In this document: positions 7,496 to 16,144 of the stretch, in pieces
Layout: each line of letters opens with the position of its first letter
Numbering within the stretch: the stretch's first letter is position 1
Source: Fredinandcohnia aciditolerans
GTDB taxonomy: Bacteria > Bacillota > Bacilli > Bacillales > Bacillaceae_L
Assembly (NCBI GenBank): GCA_003640645.1
Contig: QGHH01000004.1
Coordinates: 104,875 to 168,874, forward strand
Reading direction: 5' to 3'
Length of the DNA stretch: 64,000 nt
Program-made: the position numbers and the translations under genes
The notes under the pieces: model-generated
Database searches by the model: none
What the model saw: the letters and a program-made list of their open reading frames with translations, nothing else
What the model was told of the DNA's origin: nothing

Positions 7496-9502
7496 TTAAT
7501 TTAGTGATACCGTAGGCCTTTGTATATGCTCTTTTGGTCGTCGTGATTGAATAAATAATACTGCTGCTATTGCTAAAATACCTACTAATCCTAGATAGAT
7601 ATCAGGTGAAATGAGACAAAGACCTCCAGCAAAAAGGATGAGCCTCTCCCATACGTAAGTTTTTCTTATAAAGTAACCTACCATTGCAGTACTTACACCT
7701 AACATTCCAATAATGGCTGTTATAACAGAGATTGTTAAGAAAGGAACTTCATAGTTAAGTAAAAGCAGCTGCGGATTTATCACAAATATAAATGGAATGA
7801 TATACGCTGCTGTTGCTTGCTTCGTAGCTGTTACCCCCGTCTTAAATGGATTTGCTTTTGCCAATCCAGCAGCAGCGTATGCAGCTAAGCAAACAGGAGG
7901 AGTAATGTCTGCGACAATTCCGAAATAAAACACAAACATATGGGCAGCTAATATTGGGACATCCAATCCTTGAATTAATGCTGGAGCAGCGAGTGTTGCA
8001 GTTACAACGTAGTTTGCTGTTGTTGGCAATCCCATACCTAAAATTAAGCATGCGATCATTGTAAATAGTAACGTTAGTATTAAACTGCCTGCACCTAACT
8101 CGATGATACCATCCGCTATTCTACCACCAAGTCCTGTTTGGACCACAACCCCTACAATAATACCCGCCGAAGCACATGCTGCAATGACTGGTAAAGCCAC
8201 TCTCGCTCCTTCTTCCAATGTTTTTATTATGCCCCATAGGGACAGACGTGTTTCTTTTTTTATAAGACTCACTAAAAATGCAATTAAGATGGCAAGTAAC
8301 GCTGCTCTCATCGGTGTACGCCCAACCGCTAACGCATAAAAAATAACAATAATAGGAAGTAGTAAATAACCTTGCTTAATCATTAAATCTCTTAAACTAG
8401 GTAAAAGATTCTTTGAAACCCCAATAATCCCTAGTTTCTTCGATTCATAGTGTACAGCTAAAAATACACCTAAGAAATATAAGATTGCTGGTATAATGGC
8501 CGCAATCATAATTTGGCTATATGGAATGTTTGTATAAGATGCCATTATAAAGGCGGCCGCTCCCATGATTGGTGGCATGATCTGTCCACCTGTTGAAGAT
8601 GAGGCTTCCGTTGCTGCTGCAAATTCGGGCGTATAACCAGCCTTCCTCATCATTGGAATTGTAAATGCACCTGACCCTACTGTATTGGCGACAGAACTTC
8701 CCGACACCATTCCTTGAAGAGCACTTGAAACAACTGCTGCTTTTGCTTGACCACCTGTAAAACGACCGGTTAAGGCATAGGCAAGATCATTAAAAAATTG
8801 TCCTATCTGCGTTCGAATTAAAATGACACCAAAAAGTAGGAATAAGAATATAAAAGTCGACGAAACTTGAATTGGTGTACTATAGATCCCTTTAGTTGTT
8901 AAATATAAATCGCCTGCGAGTGTATTCCAAGAAAATCCGCGATGTGCAAATAGTTTGGTTGGAATCAAATTCCCATATAAAGCATATAGGATAGCCACAC
9001 TCGCGACGATTACAATCGGTAAGCCAACACATCGTCTAGTAGCCTCTAATACGAGTAATATCCCAAGAGTCGCAACGATGTAATCTGGCGTAGTATATCC
9101 AAATACAATCTTTTCTGTAACTAACTCTTCATAGAAAAAGACATTATAATAGCCGACACATAAAGATATAGCTGCTAAGATAACATCGTACCATGGTACC
9201 CCTTTTTGTTTCCGTTGTAATCCTTTTTTTGCTGGATATAGTAAAAAAATCAAACACAGTGCTGTTCCCAAATGAATAGGGCCTTGTATACGTGCCTCAA
9301 AGGAACCACGGTAACCAGTATATAAATGAAACAATGTTAATAAAACCGCAATTGTGAGAACTACCCATGTAAACTTTCCTAAGTCTCTCCTGTATGTACT
9401 TTCCCGGTCATATTTCTCAAGAATCTCATCTACTGATGGGTTATCATCATGTACGGTTGGCTCGTTCAAGTCTTTTTTCTTTTTATTAAAAAACTTTTTC
9501 AT
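7496..9502 (-). CDS. TRAP transporter fused permease (DctQM-type)
   Basis: 668 residues in one polypeptide joining the small 4-helix subunit (about 40-190) to the large 12-helix subunit (about 200-600). The large domain carries the TRAP signatures GSSVANTVGSGAFTIPMM, GQIMPPIMGAAAF and GMGLPTTANYVVT. Fused permeases of this kind work with TAXI-type binding proteins, and one is encoded just upstream. They use an ion gradient, often sodium, to import carboxylates or related organic acids; the substrate here is unknown. ATG 9502 is chosen because GGTGGTG lies 6 nt before it; the more distal GTG 9526 has no site. Confidence 0.93.
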   Translation of the reverse strand: MKKFFNKKKKDLNEPTVHDDNPSVDEILEKYDRESTYRRDLGKFTWVVLTIAVLLTLFHLYTGYRGSFEARIQGPIHLGTALCLIFLLYPAKKGLQRKQKGVPWYDVILAAISLCVGYYNVFFYEELVTEKIVFGYTTPDYIVATLGILLVLEATRRCVGLPIVIVASVAILYALYGNLIPTKLFAHRGFSWNTLAGDLYLTTKGIYSTPIQVSSTFIFLFLLFGVILIRTQIGQFFNDLAYALTGRFTGGQAKAAVVSSALQGMVSGSSVANTVGSGAFTIPMMRKAGYTPEFAAATEASSSTGGQIMPPIMGAAAFIMASYTNIPYSQIMIAAIIPAILYFLGVFLAVHYESKKLGIIGVSKNLLPSLRDLMIKQGYLLLPIIVIFYALAVGRTPMRAALLAILIAFLVSLIKKETRLSLWGIIKTLEEGARVALPVIAACASAGIIVGVVVQTGLGGRIADGIIELGAGSLILTLLFTMIACLILGMGLPTTANYVVTATLAAPALIQGLDVPILAAHMFVFYFGIVADITPPVCLAAYAAAGLAKANPFKTGVTATKQATAAYIIPFIFVINPQLLLLNYEVPFLTISVITAIIGMLGVSTAMVGYFIRKTYVWERLILFAGGLCLISPDIYLGLVGILAIAAVLFIQSRRPKEHIQRPTVSLN

Positions 9503-9536
9503 CCCTTTCACCACCTGGTTATTCACTATTTGGAGA

Positions 9537-9569
9537 AAAAAGGGCTAGAACACAAAGTGTTAAGCCCTT
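9537..9569 (-). terminator. Intercistronic attenuator between TAXI and TRAP permease genes
   Basis: AGGGCT(A)GAACAC pairs with GTGTTAAGCCCT around an AAA loop, followed on the minus strand by CTTTTTTCTCC. A partial terminator here would keep the binding protein in excess over the permease. Confidence 0.7.
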
Positions 9570-9583
9570 CTTCTTTTAAGCTA

Positions 9584-10591
9584 TTAATCTAGTATTCCAA
9601 CTTCTTTATAGTACTTTTCTGCACCAGGATGGATTGGTAAATCTCCTAATCCACTAAGTGCGTTTTCTTTTGTCATATGTGCTGCTTGAGCATGTGTATT
9701 TTCACTTGCCTTTTCAAGCATGACTTTAGCAAGTTGGTAAGCCAATTCATCATCCACTGTGTCTGTATTTGCAACAAGAACAGCGTATGCGGATACAACA
9801 TTCGCATCCTCTTTTAACCATTCGTAAGAACCTGCTTTAATGGTATATCCAGTGTATCCGCTTGTTTCTTCTACCGTTTTTAATTCATCACCAGTTACCT
9901 CTAAGAACTTCACATCTCCAACTGAAGCTTGAAGCTCGTCGATACCTGCATCTGGTAAGCCAAGTAGTCCGAATGAAGCATCAATTGTACCGTCTTGAAG
10001 TTTCGATTTTGCATCACCGAATCCTTCTTGGTAGGCATCATAATCGCCATCGTTGATTCCGTAAGCTGCTAAAACCGCTTTTGTTGCAGTTTGTGTTCCA
10101 CTTCCTGGAGGTCCAATCGCAATTCTTTTTCCTTTTAGATCTGCAATTGACTCAACGCCAGTGCTTTCACGTGTAATGATTTGAAGAACTTCTGGGTAAA
10201 TATGTCCAATAAATGCGAAGTTCTCAACCTTCTTTCCTTCGAAATCACCAGTTCCATTAAGCGCATTGTAAGCAGGTAGATTAACAGTCATTCCAAGGTC
10301 AAACTCACCATTTGAAATTTTAGCAAGGTTCTCTACAGAAGCACCTGATTCTGTTGATGTCACGTTCACGTTTTCAATATTTTTGTTCCAAACATTCGCC
10401 ATTTCGGCACCAAGTGGAAAGTAGGTCCCTCCTTGGCTACCTGTACCCATGAGAAGATCGATTGTCCCAGATTTAGCGGTGCTATCGCCTCCCACATCCT
10501 TGTCGTCACCATTCGTGTTATCACTGCTACATGCAGCAATGAGTAAAACCAATGCTAGCAGCAAAGTTAGAAATGAGTACTTCTTCAGCAT
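9584..10591 (-). CDS. TAXI family TRAP transporter solute-binding lipoprotein
   Basis: 335 residues. A lipobox (LLIAAC) follows a hydrophobic signal, so the mature protein is membrane-anchored. The TAXI hallmark GTGSQGGTYFPLGAEM follows near 48-63, then GKRIAIGPPGSGTQTATKAV. It binds the substrate outside the cell and delivers it to the fused permease encoded 81 nt downstream. ATG 10591 sits 7 nt after AGGGGG; the ATG six nt earlier is too close to the site. Known TAXI ligands include glutamate and 2-oxoglutarate in other species, but the ligand cannot be deduced here. Confidence 0.93.
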   Translation of the reverse strand: MLKKYSFLTLLLALVLLIAACSSDNTNGDDKDVGGDSTAKSGTIDLLMGTGSQGGTYFPLGAEMANVWNKNIENVNVTSTESGASVENLAKISNGEFDLGMTVNLPAYNALNGTGDFEGKKVENFAFIGHIYPEVLQIITRESTGVESIADLKGKRIAIGPPGSGTQTATKAVLAAYGINDGDYDAYQEGFGDAKSKLQDGTIDASFGLLGLPDAGIDELQASVGDVKFLEVTGDELKTVEETSGYTGYTIKAGSYEWLKEDANVVSAYAVLVANTDTVDDELAYQLAKVMLEKASENTHAQAAHMTKENALSGLGDLPIHPGAEKYYKEVGILD

Positions 10592-10647
10592 TTGCATTCC
10601 CCCTATATATTCATTTTTATGTAGACCCTCTTTTAACGAGGTTTACT

Positions 10648-10692
10648 ACCAAACTACTATTTTGGTTTAATTTGGTATATTTACCAATTAAA
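10648..10692. promoter_or_regulatory. Inverted repeats upstream of the TAXI/TRAP operon
   Basis: Two overlapping dyads: ACCAAA (10648-10653) with TTTGGT (10661-10666), and TTTAATTTGGTA (10666-10677) with TACCAATTAAA (10682-10692), the latter with one extra T in the left arm. They sit about 60-100 nt upstream of the TAXI start, where operators are expected. They differ from the TGAAAT-type dyads before the aminotransferase, so a second regulator may act here. Confidence 0.5.
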
Positions 10693-10913
10693 CACCTATA
10701 AATCTAGGTTAACATAAATCGTCTGTTATTCGCAAAATTTTTTTAATATTCATTTAATGAGAATGTAATACTACATATTATAAAACTAAATACTCTATAC
10801 TTTTATATGCGTATATCGCATGAAAAATTAATTATGAGATTTTGAAACCTTTTTTCTCTTTTTTCGTAAATAAACTAATTCCACTTTTGGAGAGGATTAG
10901 GAAGAAAATCAGA

Positions 10914-10941
10914 TTGCATACTATATACTGTATAGTACAAT
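10914..10941 (+). promoter_or_regulatory. Promoter with operator-like palindrome in the spacer
   Basis: A -35 like TTGCAT (10914-10919) and a -10 like TACAAT (10936-10941) are 16 nt apart and precede the DUF4064 gene. The spacer is filled by TACTATA (10919-10925), TACTG, TATAGTA (10931-10937), a perfect 7-bp dyad. The rest of the 377-bp gap from 10598 is AT-rich without a gene. Confidence 0.55.
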
Positions 10942-10974
10942 CAAAATGAAACATTTATTAAGGGGGAGCTATGA

Positions 10975-11403
10975 ATGAAACGTACTGGTGAATTTGTATT
11001 AACGATTATTGGAGCTTGTTTCTTTGTATTTTTAACTTTATTTGGAATTATGTTTGTAGGTCTTGGTGACAATAATGAGTTCACACAAGAAATGGAGAGT
11101 ATTGCCGCAGAAGATCCAGCTCTTGAAGGAGTTGATATGGGAATCATTACAGATATGGTAACATCTGGAGGCTGGTATTTCATTATCGTAAGTATTTTAG
11201 CCATCATACTCGGAATTGTATCGTTATTTCTTCTTAAAGGGAATAAGCATCCAAAAGCAGCAGGGATTCTGTTAATTGTGGTTGCTGTACTTTCGACACT
11301 TGCAACATTCCTAATCTCCATTATTGCGAGTATTCTATACCTTATTGCAGGAATCCTTTGCTTAGTACGCAAAGAAAAGGAAACATTTAACCCTGAATTT
11401 TAA
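10975..11403 (+). CDS. DUF4064 membrane protein
   Basis: 142 residues with an N-terminal membrane segment (7-30), an acidic extracytoplasmic loop (about 32-60), and three further membrane segments (about 63-88, 95-115 and 116-132), ending in a charged tail. It starts MKRTGEFVLTIIG, as DUF4064 proteins typically do; their function is unknown. ATG 10975 lies 6 nt after GGGGGAG; an out-of-frame ATG four nt earlier is not used. It has its own promoter and terminator, so it is monocistronic. Confidence 0.85.
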   Translation: MKRTGEFVLTIIGACFFVFLTLFGIMFVGLGDNNEFTQEMESIAAEDPALEGVDMGIITDMVTSGGWYFIIVSILAIILGIVSLFLLKGNKHPKAAGILLIVVAVLSTLATFLISIIASILYLIAGILCLVRKEKETFNPEF

Positions 11404-11432
11404 ATCTATAATGCGTATTAACTAAATTAAAA

Positions 11433-11478
11433 AGGGGCTGTCCAAAAGGTCATGAAAATTGACTTCAGGACGGCCCCT
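11433..11478. terminator. Bidirectional terminator
   Basis: AGGGGCTGTCC pairs with GGACGGCCCCT (one G-T wobble) around a 24-nt loop, between the convergent DUF4064 and pectinesterase genes. Confidence 0.75.
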
Positions 11479-11484
11479 CATTTG

Positions 11485-12456
11485 TTATTTACTTACTAGT
11501 TCGCTAATCTCCCAACCTTTTAAAACATTTTGTATCGACCAATCTTTTACTGTTTCCTCAAATAATTGTCTTCTTTTCACATGATTAACTGCACCAGGAC
11601 CGAAGTTTTTATATTCATATAATCTGGCATCCTCAGGTTCTAAGCGCCCGTTCATTGAGGTCCATCCTTCGATGTTAATATGTTCGCCTAGTTCACATTC
11701 CTTTATTAGAACACTACCAATGGCATCCGGGTTCCCGCCAGCTGGCCAAGGTCTTCCTAAATAAACAGTCTTTGGTGGTGCATCGCTTGTAAATTTACTA
11801 TTCATAATCATAATCCCAAATGGTTCTGAAATTAATGTACTAGCAGCGGTTACATACCCATTATCAATCTTTGATCCCCTATCAAGAGAATGGATTCGAC
11901 ATTGATTAAATACAGCCTGAGCTGCACCAAAAATAAAATCGACATCCCCTTCGATATAACAGTTGTAAAAGTACATCGTTCCTTTGTGAACATATAGGGT
12001 ATCTTGTTTTCCTAGGAATCTCACATTATTGAAATATACATGTTGGCCTGATATAAATACAGCAACCGCTTGTCTACCATTAATCTTTACAGGATCAATT
12101 TCAAATGAATCATCATATGAATTTTCTAAAGTAATATTTTCTACACGGGTGTCATCGGCGAGGAGGTACACTGATGCGCTACCACTTGTACCGATTTTTT
12201 CTCCGTTTTCCTTTACTTTTCCGGCAAAATTATCATATGTAATAATGGTGTTTAACGAACTCTCTCCAACAAGTGAAATAAACTTCCTGTTTTTTGAAAT
12301 CGTTACCACTTCTTTGTACGTGCCATTTTTGATATAAATAATTACCGGAATTAGATTATTCTCTGGAACAGAGTTAATGGCTTCTTGAACTGTCTTATAG
12401 TCACCAGTTCCGTCCTGTGATACTACAATTTTATTAGTTTCAACGTTATTTACCAA
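11485..12456 (-). CDS. Pectinesterase (pectin methylesterase, CE8-like), no signal peptide
   Basis: 323 residues forming one right-handed parallel beta-helix pectinesterase domain. Visible family motifs are QDTLY (about 151-155), DVDFIFG (catalytic Asp, about 171-177) and LGRPW (catalytic Arg, about 233-237). It removes methyl esters from pectin or oligogalacturonides. There is no signal peptide, so a cytoplasmic enzyme acting on imported methylated oligogalacturonides is inferred. TTG 12456 is chosen because AAGGGTGG lies 7-8 nt upstream; GTG 12468 overlaps that site. It is the second gene after a sugar-type binding lipoprotein, 32 nt away. Confidence 0.9.
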   Translation of the reverse strand: MVNNVETNKIVVSQDGTGDYKTVQEAINSVPENNLIPVIIYIKNGTYKEVVTISKNRKFISLVGESSLNTIITYDNFAGKVKENGEKIGTSGSASVYLLADDTRVENITLENSYDDSFEIDPVKINGRQAVAVFISGQHVYFNNVRFLGKQDTLYVHKGTMYFYNCYIEGDVDFIFGAAQAVFNQCRIHSLDRGSKIDNGYVTAASTLISEPFGIMIMNSKFTSDAPPKTVYLGRPWPAGGNPDAIGSVLIKECELGEHINIEGWTSMNGRLEPEDARLYEYKNFGPGAVNHVKRRQLFEETVKDWSIQNVLKGWEISELVSK

Positions 12457-12488
12457 TTTAGTTACCACCCTTCAAATTGGTATTTAAA

Positions 12489-13994
12489 CTATTTTTTAAT
12501 ATTTTGATAGGCTTCATTATATTCCTTGATGATCTCTTCTCCGCCTGACTTTTTCCAATCCTCTATAGCAGCCTTAAAACCTTTTAAGTCAATATCTCCA
12601 AGAATATACTTATATGTTGCATCATTTATTTTTTGGTTCAGCATTTCACCTTTTTCAATATAAGTTGCAGAATCTAGCGCAGCTGTTGGATCCGTGATTA
12701 AATATTGATCATTCTCAACTGTTAGCATTTCTGCTTTTTCTTTTATATCTAACGTATAAATACTATCGTATCTTCCATTTGTTGTAGGTTCTCCAATCTC
12801 AATAGACTGGTATGGTTTTACATCACGTGTTGACAAATCCGTATCTAGACCGAGTGCTTTGCCATCTTGTAATTCATAGTGTTCACCCTCGATTCCCCAG
12901 AAAACTAGATTAGAACCTTCAGGGCTCATTAGATAGTCAAAGAATTTAAGAATCTCTTTTAATTCTTCTTCTGTTTCTACAGATGTTTTAGGGAATAATA
13001 CGACATTTCCATATCCAGGTAATGCCCAAATACCATACTCTCTATCTGGCCCTGTAATTACATTTTGGATGTTAAATGTTGCATTCGGATTAAGTTCAGT
13101 AGTATCAGCATGAATACTGCTTATATCACCCATTGGACCAATTACAATACCCGCAGTGCCGTTTTTCACCAATGCTCGGTGGTCGTCTTTACTTGTAACA
13201 GGAAAATCACTGTTCATATAACCTTTATCACGTAAATCTTTCATGTAATCCATTGTTTGGATGTATTCATCGAACATAAATTCAGGAAGTAGTTCACCGT
13301 CTTTAACTCCCCAGTTATTTGGTGTACCGTGCCATGATGAGATAATTTTAAAAGCTCCCCAATATAAATCAGCGAAATCGGAAAGTCCAATTGTGTCATC
13401 CTTGCCATTCCCATCTGGATCATCTTCAGTAAAAGCACGTGCCATTTCGTAAACATCTTCAATGGTTTCAGGTGTTGAAAGACCTAGTTTATCTGCCCAA
13501 TCTTTTCTATAGATAATACCTGAACGAGCAGCGGGTCTCCCTTGATAAAGTGCATAAATCTTACCATCAACTGCTGTATTTGCTAGAGTTTGTTCATAAA
13601 GTTTGCTCAGGTTTTCGTATTCATCTAAATAAGGTCCAATCTCCCAAAACTGTCCATCACGTATGGCTTGTTTAAATTTAATGAATGATGCCTGGTTTTT
13701 CAAAAATGTTGCTTCTGGAAGTGTTTCTGTTGCAAAAGCAGTATTAAGCTTTTCTTCATAGTTTGAATCCGGTGTCCAACTAAAGGTTAAATCAAAGCCA
13801 GACTTTTCTTCTAGCAGTTTTTCAATCTTATCTGAAGGTACCTCCGGAGTATGTAGGTTGGCCATGATTGTAATGTTCTTTAAATCTTCAGGGTCAGCTG
13901 AGGATTCCTTACTTGAACAACCTGAAAAGATAATGGCAACTACTAAAAGCAAACAAGTACTCATGTAAAACTTTTTTACAGCTTTTTTCTTCAA
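12489..13994 (-). CDS. Extracellular sugar-type solute-binding lipoprotein (LplA/YtcQ-like)
   Basis: 501 residues. A basic, hydrophobic signal ends in a lipobox (FSGC), followed by a large two-lobed family 1 solute-binding domain; its size and DGKIYALYQGRPAARSGIIYRKDW pattern (about 145-170, split here as DGKIYALYQG and IIYRKDW) match LplA/YtcQ-type proteins that serve oligosaccharide ABC importers. Pairing with a pectinesterase suggests oligogalacturonides as ligand (inference). No permease or ATPase genes lie nearby, so the importer must be encoded elsewhere. TTG 13994 follows AAAGGAG at 9 nt. Confidence 0.85.
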   Translation of the reverse strand: MKKKAVKKFYMSTCLLLVVAIIFSGCSSKESSADPEDLKNITIMANLHTPEVPSDKIEKLLEEKSGFDLTFSWTPDSNYEEKLNTAFATETLPEATFLKNQASFIKFKQAIRDGQFWEIGPYLDEYENLSKLYEQTLANTAVDGKIYALYQGRPAARSGIIYRKDWADKLGLSTPETIEDVYEMARAFTEDDPDGNGKDDTIGLSDFADLYWGAFKIISSWHGTPNNWGVKDGELLPEFMFDEYIQTMDYMKDLRDKGYMNSDFPVTSKDDHRALVKNGTAGIVIGPMGDISSIHADTTELNPNATFNIQNVITGPDREYGIWALPGYGNVVLFPKTSVETEEELKEILKFFDYLMSPEGSNLVFWGIEGEHYELQDGKALGLDTDLSTRDVKPYQSIEIGEPTTNGRYDSIYTLDIKEKAEMLTVENDQYLITDPTAALDSATYIEKGEMLNQKINDATYKYILGDIDLKGFKAAIEDWKKSGGEEIIKEYNEAYQNIKK

Positions 13995-14151
13995 TTTTTT
14001 CCACTCCTTTTCTAAATTTTTTTGGGGAACGCCTTTAACTATATATAAACCTCTTTATTTTTTTAATAATCATTATGTAATACTTATACATTTAATAGAA
14101 AAATAACCAATTGATACAACAACATCTAAGAAGATGATTATTATTCGAATA

Positions 14152-14188
14152 TTAAAAAAGTGGAAAAAGAATATATCTTTTTCCACTT
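14152..14188 (-). terminator. Terminator of patB-like gene
   Basis: Perfect 13-bp stem AAGTGGAAAAAGA/TCTTTTTCCACTT with a 5-nt loop, followed by TTTTTTAAT on the minus strand, 9 nt after the patB-like stop. Confidence 0.9.
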
Positions 14189-14196
14189 GAATATCT

Positions 14197-15375
14197 TTAT
14201 TTATTTATCTGACTAACCGCTTGGCTAAATCGTTTCAAACCTTCTTTTAACAAATCTCTTGGACAGGCAATGTTGATTCTGGTGAAGCCCTCTCCTTCTT
14301 TTCCAAAAATGTAACCTTCGTCAAATGCGACTTTTCCTTGTTTCTGAATAACATGCTCTAGTTCTTTGGCTTCTAAGCCAAGCTGTCGGCAATCCAGCCA
14401 CACGAGATACGTTGCTTCAGGTTCAATTACTTTTACTTCTGGAATTTGGGTCTGAATATACTCCTTAAGGAAATTTAGATTTTCTTGTAAGTAGTCCATG
14501 AGTTGATCAAGCCATTCGTCACCTTCTTCATAGGCAGCAATAAGGGCGGTAACTCCAAATGTATTGGTCATACTAATGAATGCGTCTTCTACTGCTTTCG
14601 TAAATTTCTCTCGGTACTCTTTGTTCGGAATGATGATATTTGATGTTTTTAATCCCGCAAGATTAAAAGTCTTACTTGGTGCCGTACATGTAATAGAATT
14701 CTCAGCAAATTCATCAGAAATCGCAGCAAATGGTGTATGCACATTCCCTTTATAAACGAGGTCAAAATGAATTTCATCTGAAACCACAAGGATATTGTGT
14801 TTCAAACAAATTTCACCTAGCTTTGACAATTCATCCTTTGTCCACACACGACCGACCGGATTATGTGGATTTGAAAGTATAATCATTTTTACACTTGGAT
14901 CAATTTTTTTCTCAAGGTCATCAAAATCCATGGTATAACGACCATTTTTAAATTGTAGAGGATTATAGGCGATTTCCCTTCCATTCTTTTCAATAACGCT
15001 CATGAACGGATAGTAAACAGGTGGCTGTATCAAGATTTTATCGCCAGGGCTAGTAAAGTTTTGAACAATAATATGTAATGCCGGGACTACGCCAGGGCAA
15101 AAAGTAATCCAATCCTTTTCAATCGTCCAATTGTGACGTCGTTTCATCCATCCAACTGTTGCATCATAATAGGCATCAGGCCTTGTTGTATAACCATAAA
15201 TCCCATGCTCAGCTCTTTTTATTAAAGCATCGATGACCGGTTTTGGAGATTTAAAGTCCATATCTGCTACCCACATCGGAAGCATTTCTTTATCCCCAAA
15301 TAGGTTCTCTACCTCATCCCACTTTATTGAATTCGTCTGCAATCGATTGATTGATTCATCAAAATTATATTTCAC
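14197..15375 (-). CDS. patB: PatB/MalY-type PLP C-S lyase (cystathionine beta-lyase)
   Basis: 392 residues of fold-type I aminotransferase class I/II. Features of the PatB/MalY branch: N-terminal MLPMWVADMDFKSP, substrate loop GIYGYTTRPD, SDEIHFDLVY for the PLP-binding Asp, and APSKTFNLAGLKTSN with the Schiff-base lysine. The expected reaction is beta-cleavage of cystathionine or cysteine conjugates to a thiol, pyruvate and ammonia. GTG 15375 is chosen because GGAGGG lies 6 nt upstream; an upstream extension would start in the intergenic gap. It follows peptide deformylase with a 37-nt gap and may share its transcript. Confidence 0.9.
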   Translation of the reverse strand: MKYNFDESINRLQTNSIKWDEVENLFGDKEMLPMWVADMDFKSPKPVIDALIKRAEHGIYGYTTRPDAYYDATVGWMKRRHNWTIEKDWITFCPGVVPALHIIVQNFTSPGDKILIQPPVYYPFMSVIEKNGREIAYNPLQFKNGRYTMDFDDLEKKIDPSVKMIILSNPHNPVGRVWTKDELSKLGEICLKHNILVVSDEIHFDLVYKGNVHTPFAAISDEFAENSITCTAPSKTFNLAGLKTSNIIIPNKEYREKFTKAVEDAFISMTNTFGVTALIAAYEEGDEWLDQLMDYLQENLNFLKEYIQTQIPEVKVIEPEATYLVWLDCRQLGLEAKELEHVIQKQGKVAFDEGYIFGKEGEGFTRINIACPRDLLKEGLKRFSQAVSQINK

Positions 15376-15412
15376 GCCTATCCCTCCAGAATTCTTTGGA
15401 ATTACCAATGGT

Positions 15413-15994
15413 TTAATAGAGGCTCTTAATTTCTACATTGTCTGGAAGCTTAAATGGATTCTCTTTGTTGATATGATCATAAAACATGATTCCGTTGAGA
15501 TGGTCGATTTCATGTTGAAACACGATAGAAGCATATCCTTTGAGACGAAGAACAAATTCCTGTCCATCGATATCATATGCTTTCACTTTAATCTTTTCAT
15601 ACCTAGGAACATAACCTTCTACTGGACGATCGACTGATAAGCACCCTTCTCCTTCTGGCAAATAAGTCATGGAAACCGAATGACTTACGATTTTCGGATT
15701 CACGACGTGGTATTCATACAATTTGTCATCAAAGTCAGTAAAATAGGCAACAAACATTCGCTTATTGAGACCAACTTGGTTTGCTGATAAGCCAACTCCA
15801 GGGCGTAAACCGTACTTTTTCGCAAGCGCTGGGTCCTGGCTGTTTTTTAAATAATTCATCATGCTAATTAGTGATTCCTTGTCCTCTTCTGCAAGTGGCA
15901 CAGGAACTTCCTTTGTTTTCTCAGCTAAAATCGGATGTCCCTCACGAACAATATCCTTCATCGTAAGTATGTAATCAGATTTAAAATGGTTCAT
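15413..15994 (-). CDS. def: Peptide deformylase
   Basis: 193 residues with all three deformylase motifs: GVGLSANQVG (66-75), EGCLS (metal ligand Cys118) and QHEIDHLNG (His161, Glu162, His165). The long insert between motifs 1 and 2 marks the Gram-positive type 2 enzyme. It removes the formyl group from nascent proteins. The start is the ATG at 15994; an internal ATG 11 codons later is also plausible, because the AAAGG site is rather far (12 nt) from the first ATG. Confidence 0.96.
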   Translation of the reverse strand: MNHFKSDYILTMKDIVREGHPILAEKTKEVPVPLAEEDKESLISMMNYLKNSQDPALAKKYGLRPGVGLSANQVGLNKRMFVAYFTDFDDKLYEYHVVNPKIVSHSVSMTYLPEGEGCLSVDRPVEGYVPRYEKIKVKAYDIDGQEFVLRLKGYASIVFQHEIDHLNGIMFYDHINKENPFKLPDNVEIKSLY

Positions 15995-16107
15995 TTGTTT
16001 TCATCTACCTTTACTCATTTTCATGTTTTTATCTTAACTTTACTATTTACTTATGTCCATTGATATACAGTTTTTCACATTACTCTTGTTGTATTCCTTT
16101 TTGAATA

Positions 16108-16137
16108 GAAAAATGCCACCTACTATACAAGTGGCAT
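16108..16137 (-). terminator. Terminator of SGNH hydrolase gene
   Basis: ATGCCAC/GTGGCAT stem followed by TTTTTCTATTC on the minus strand, 8 nt after the stop codon at 16145. Confidence 0.75.
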
Positions 16138-16144
16138 ACTCCTT

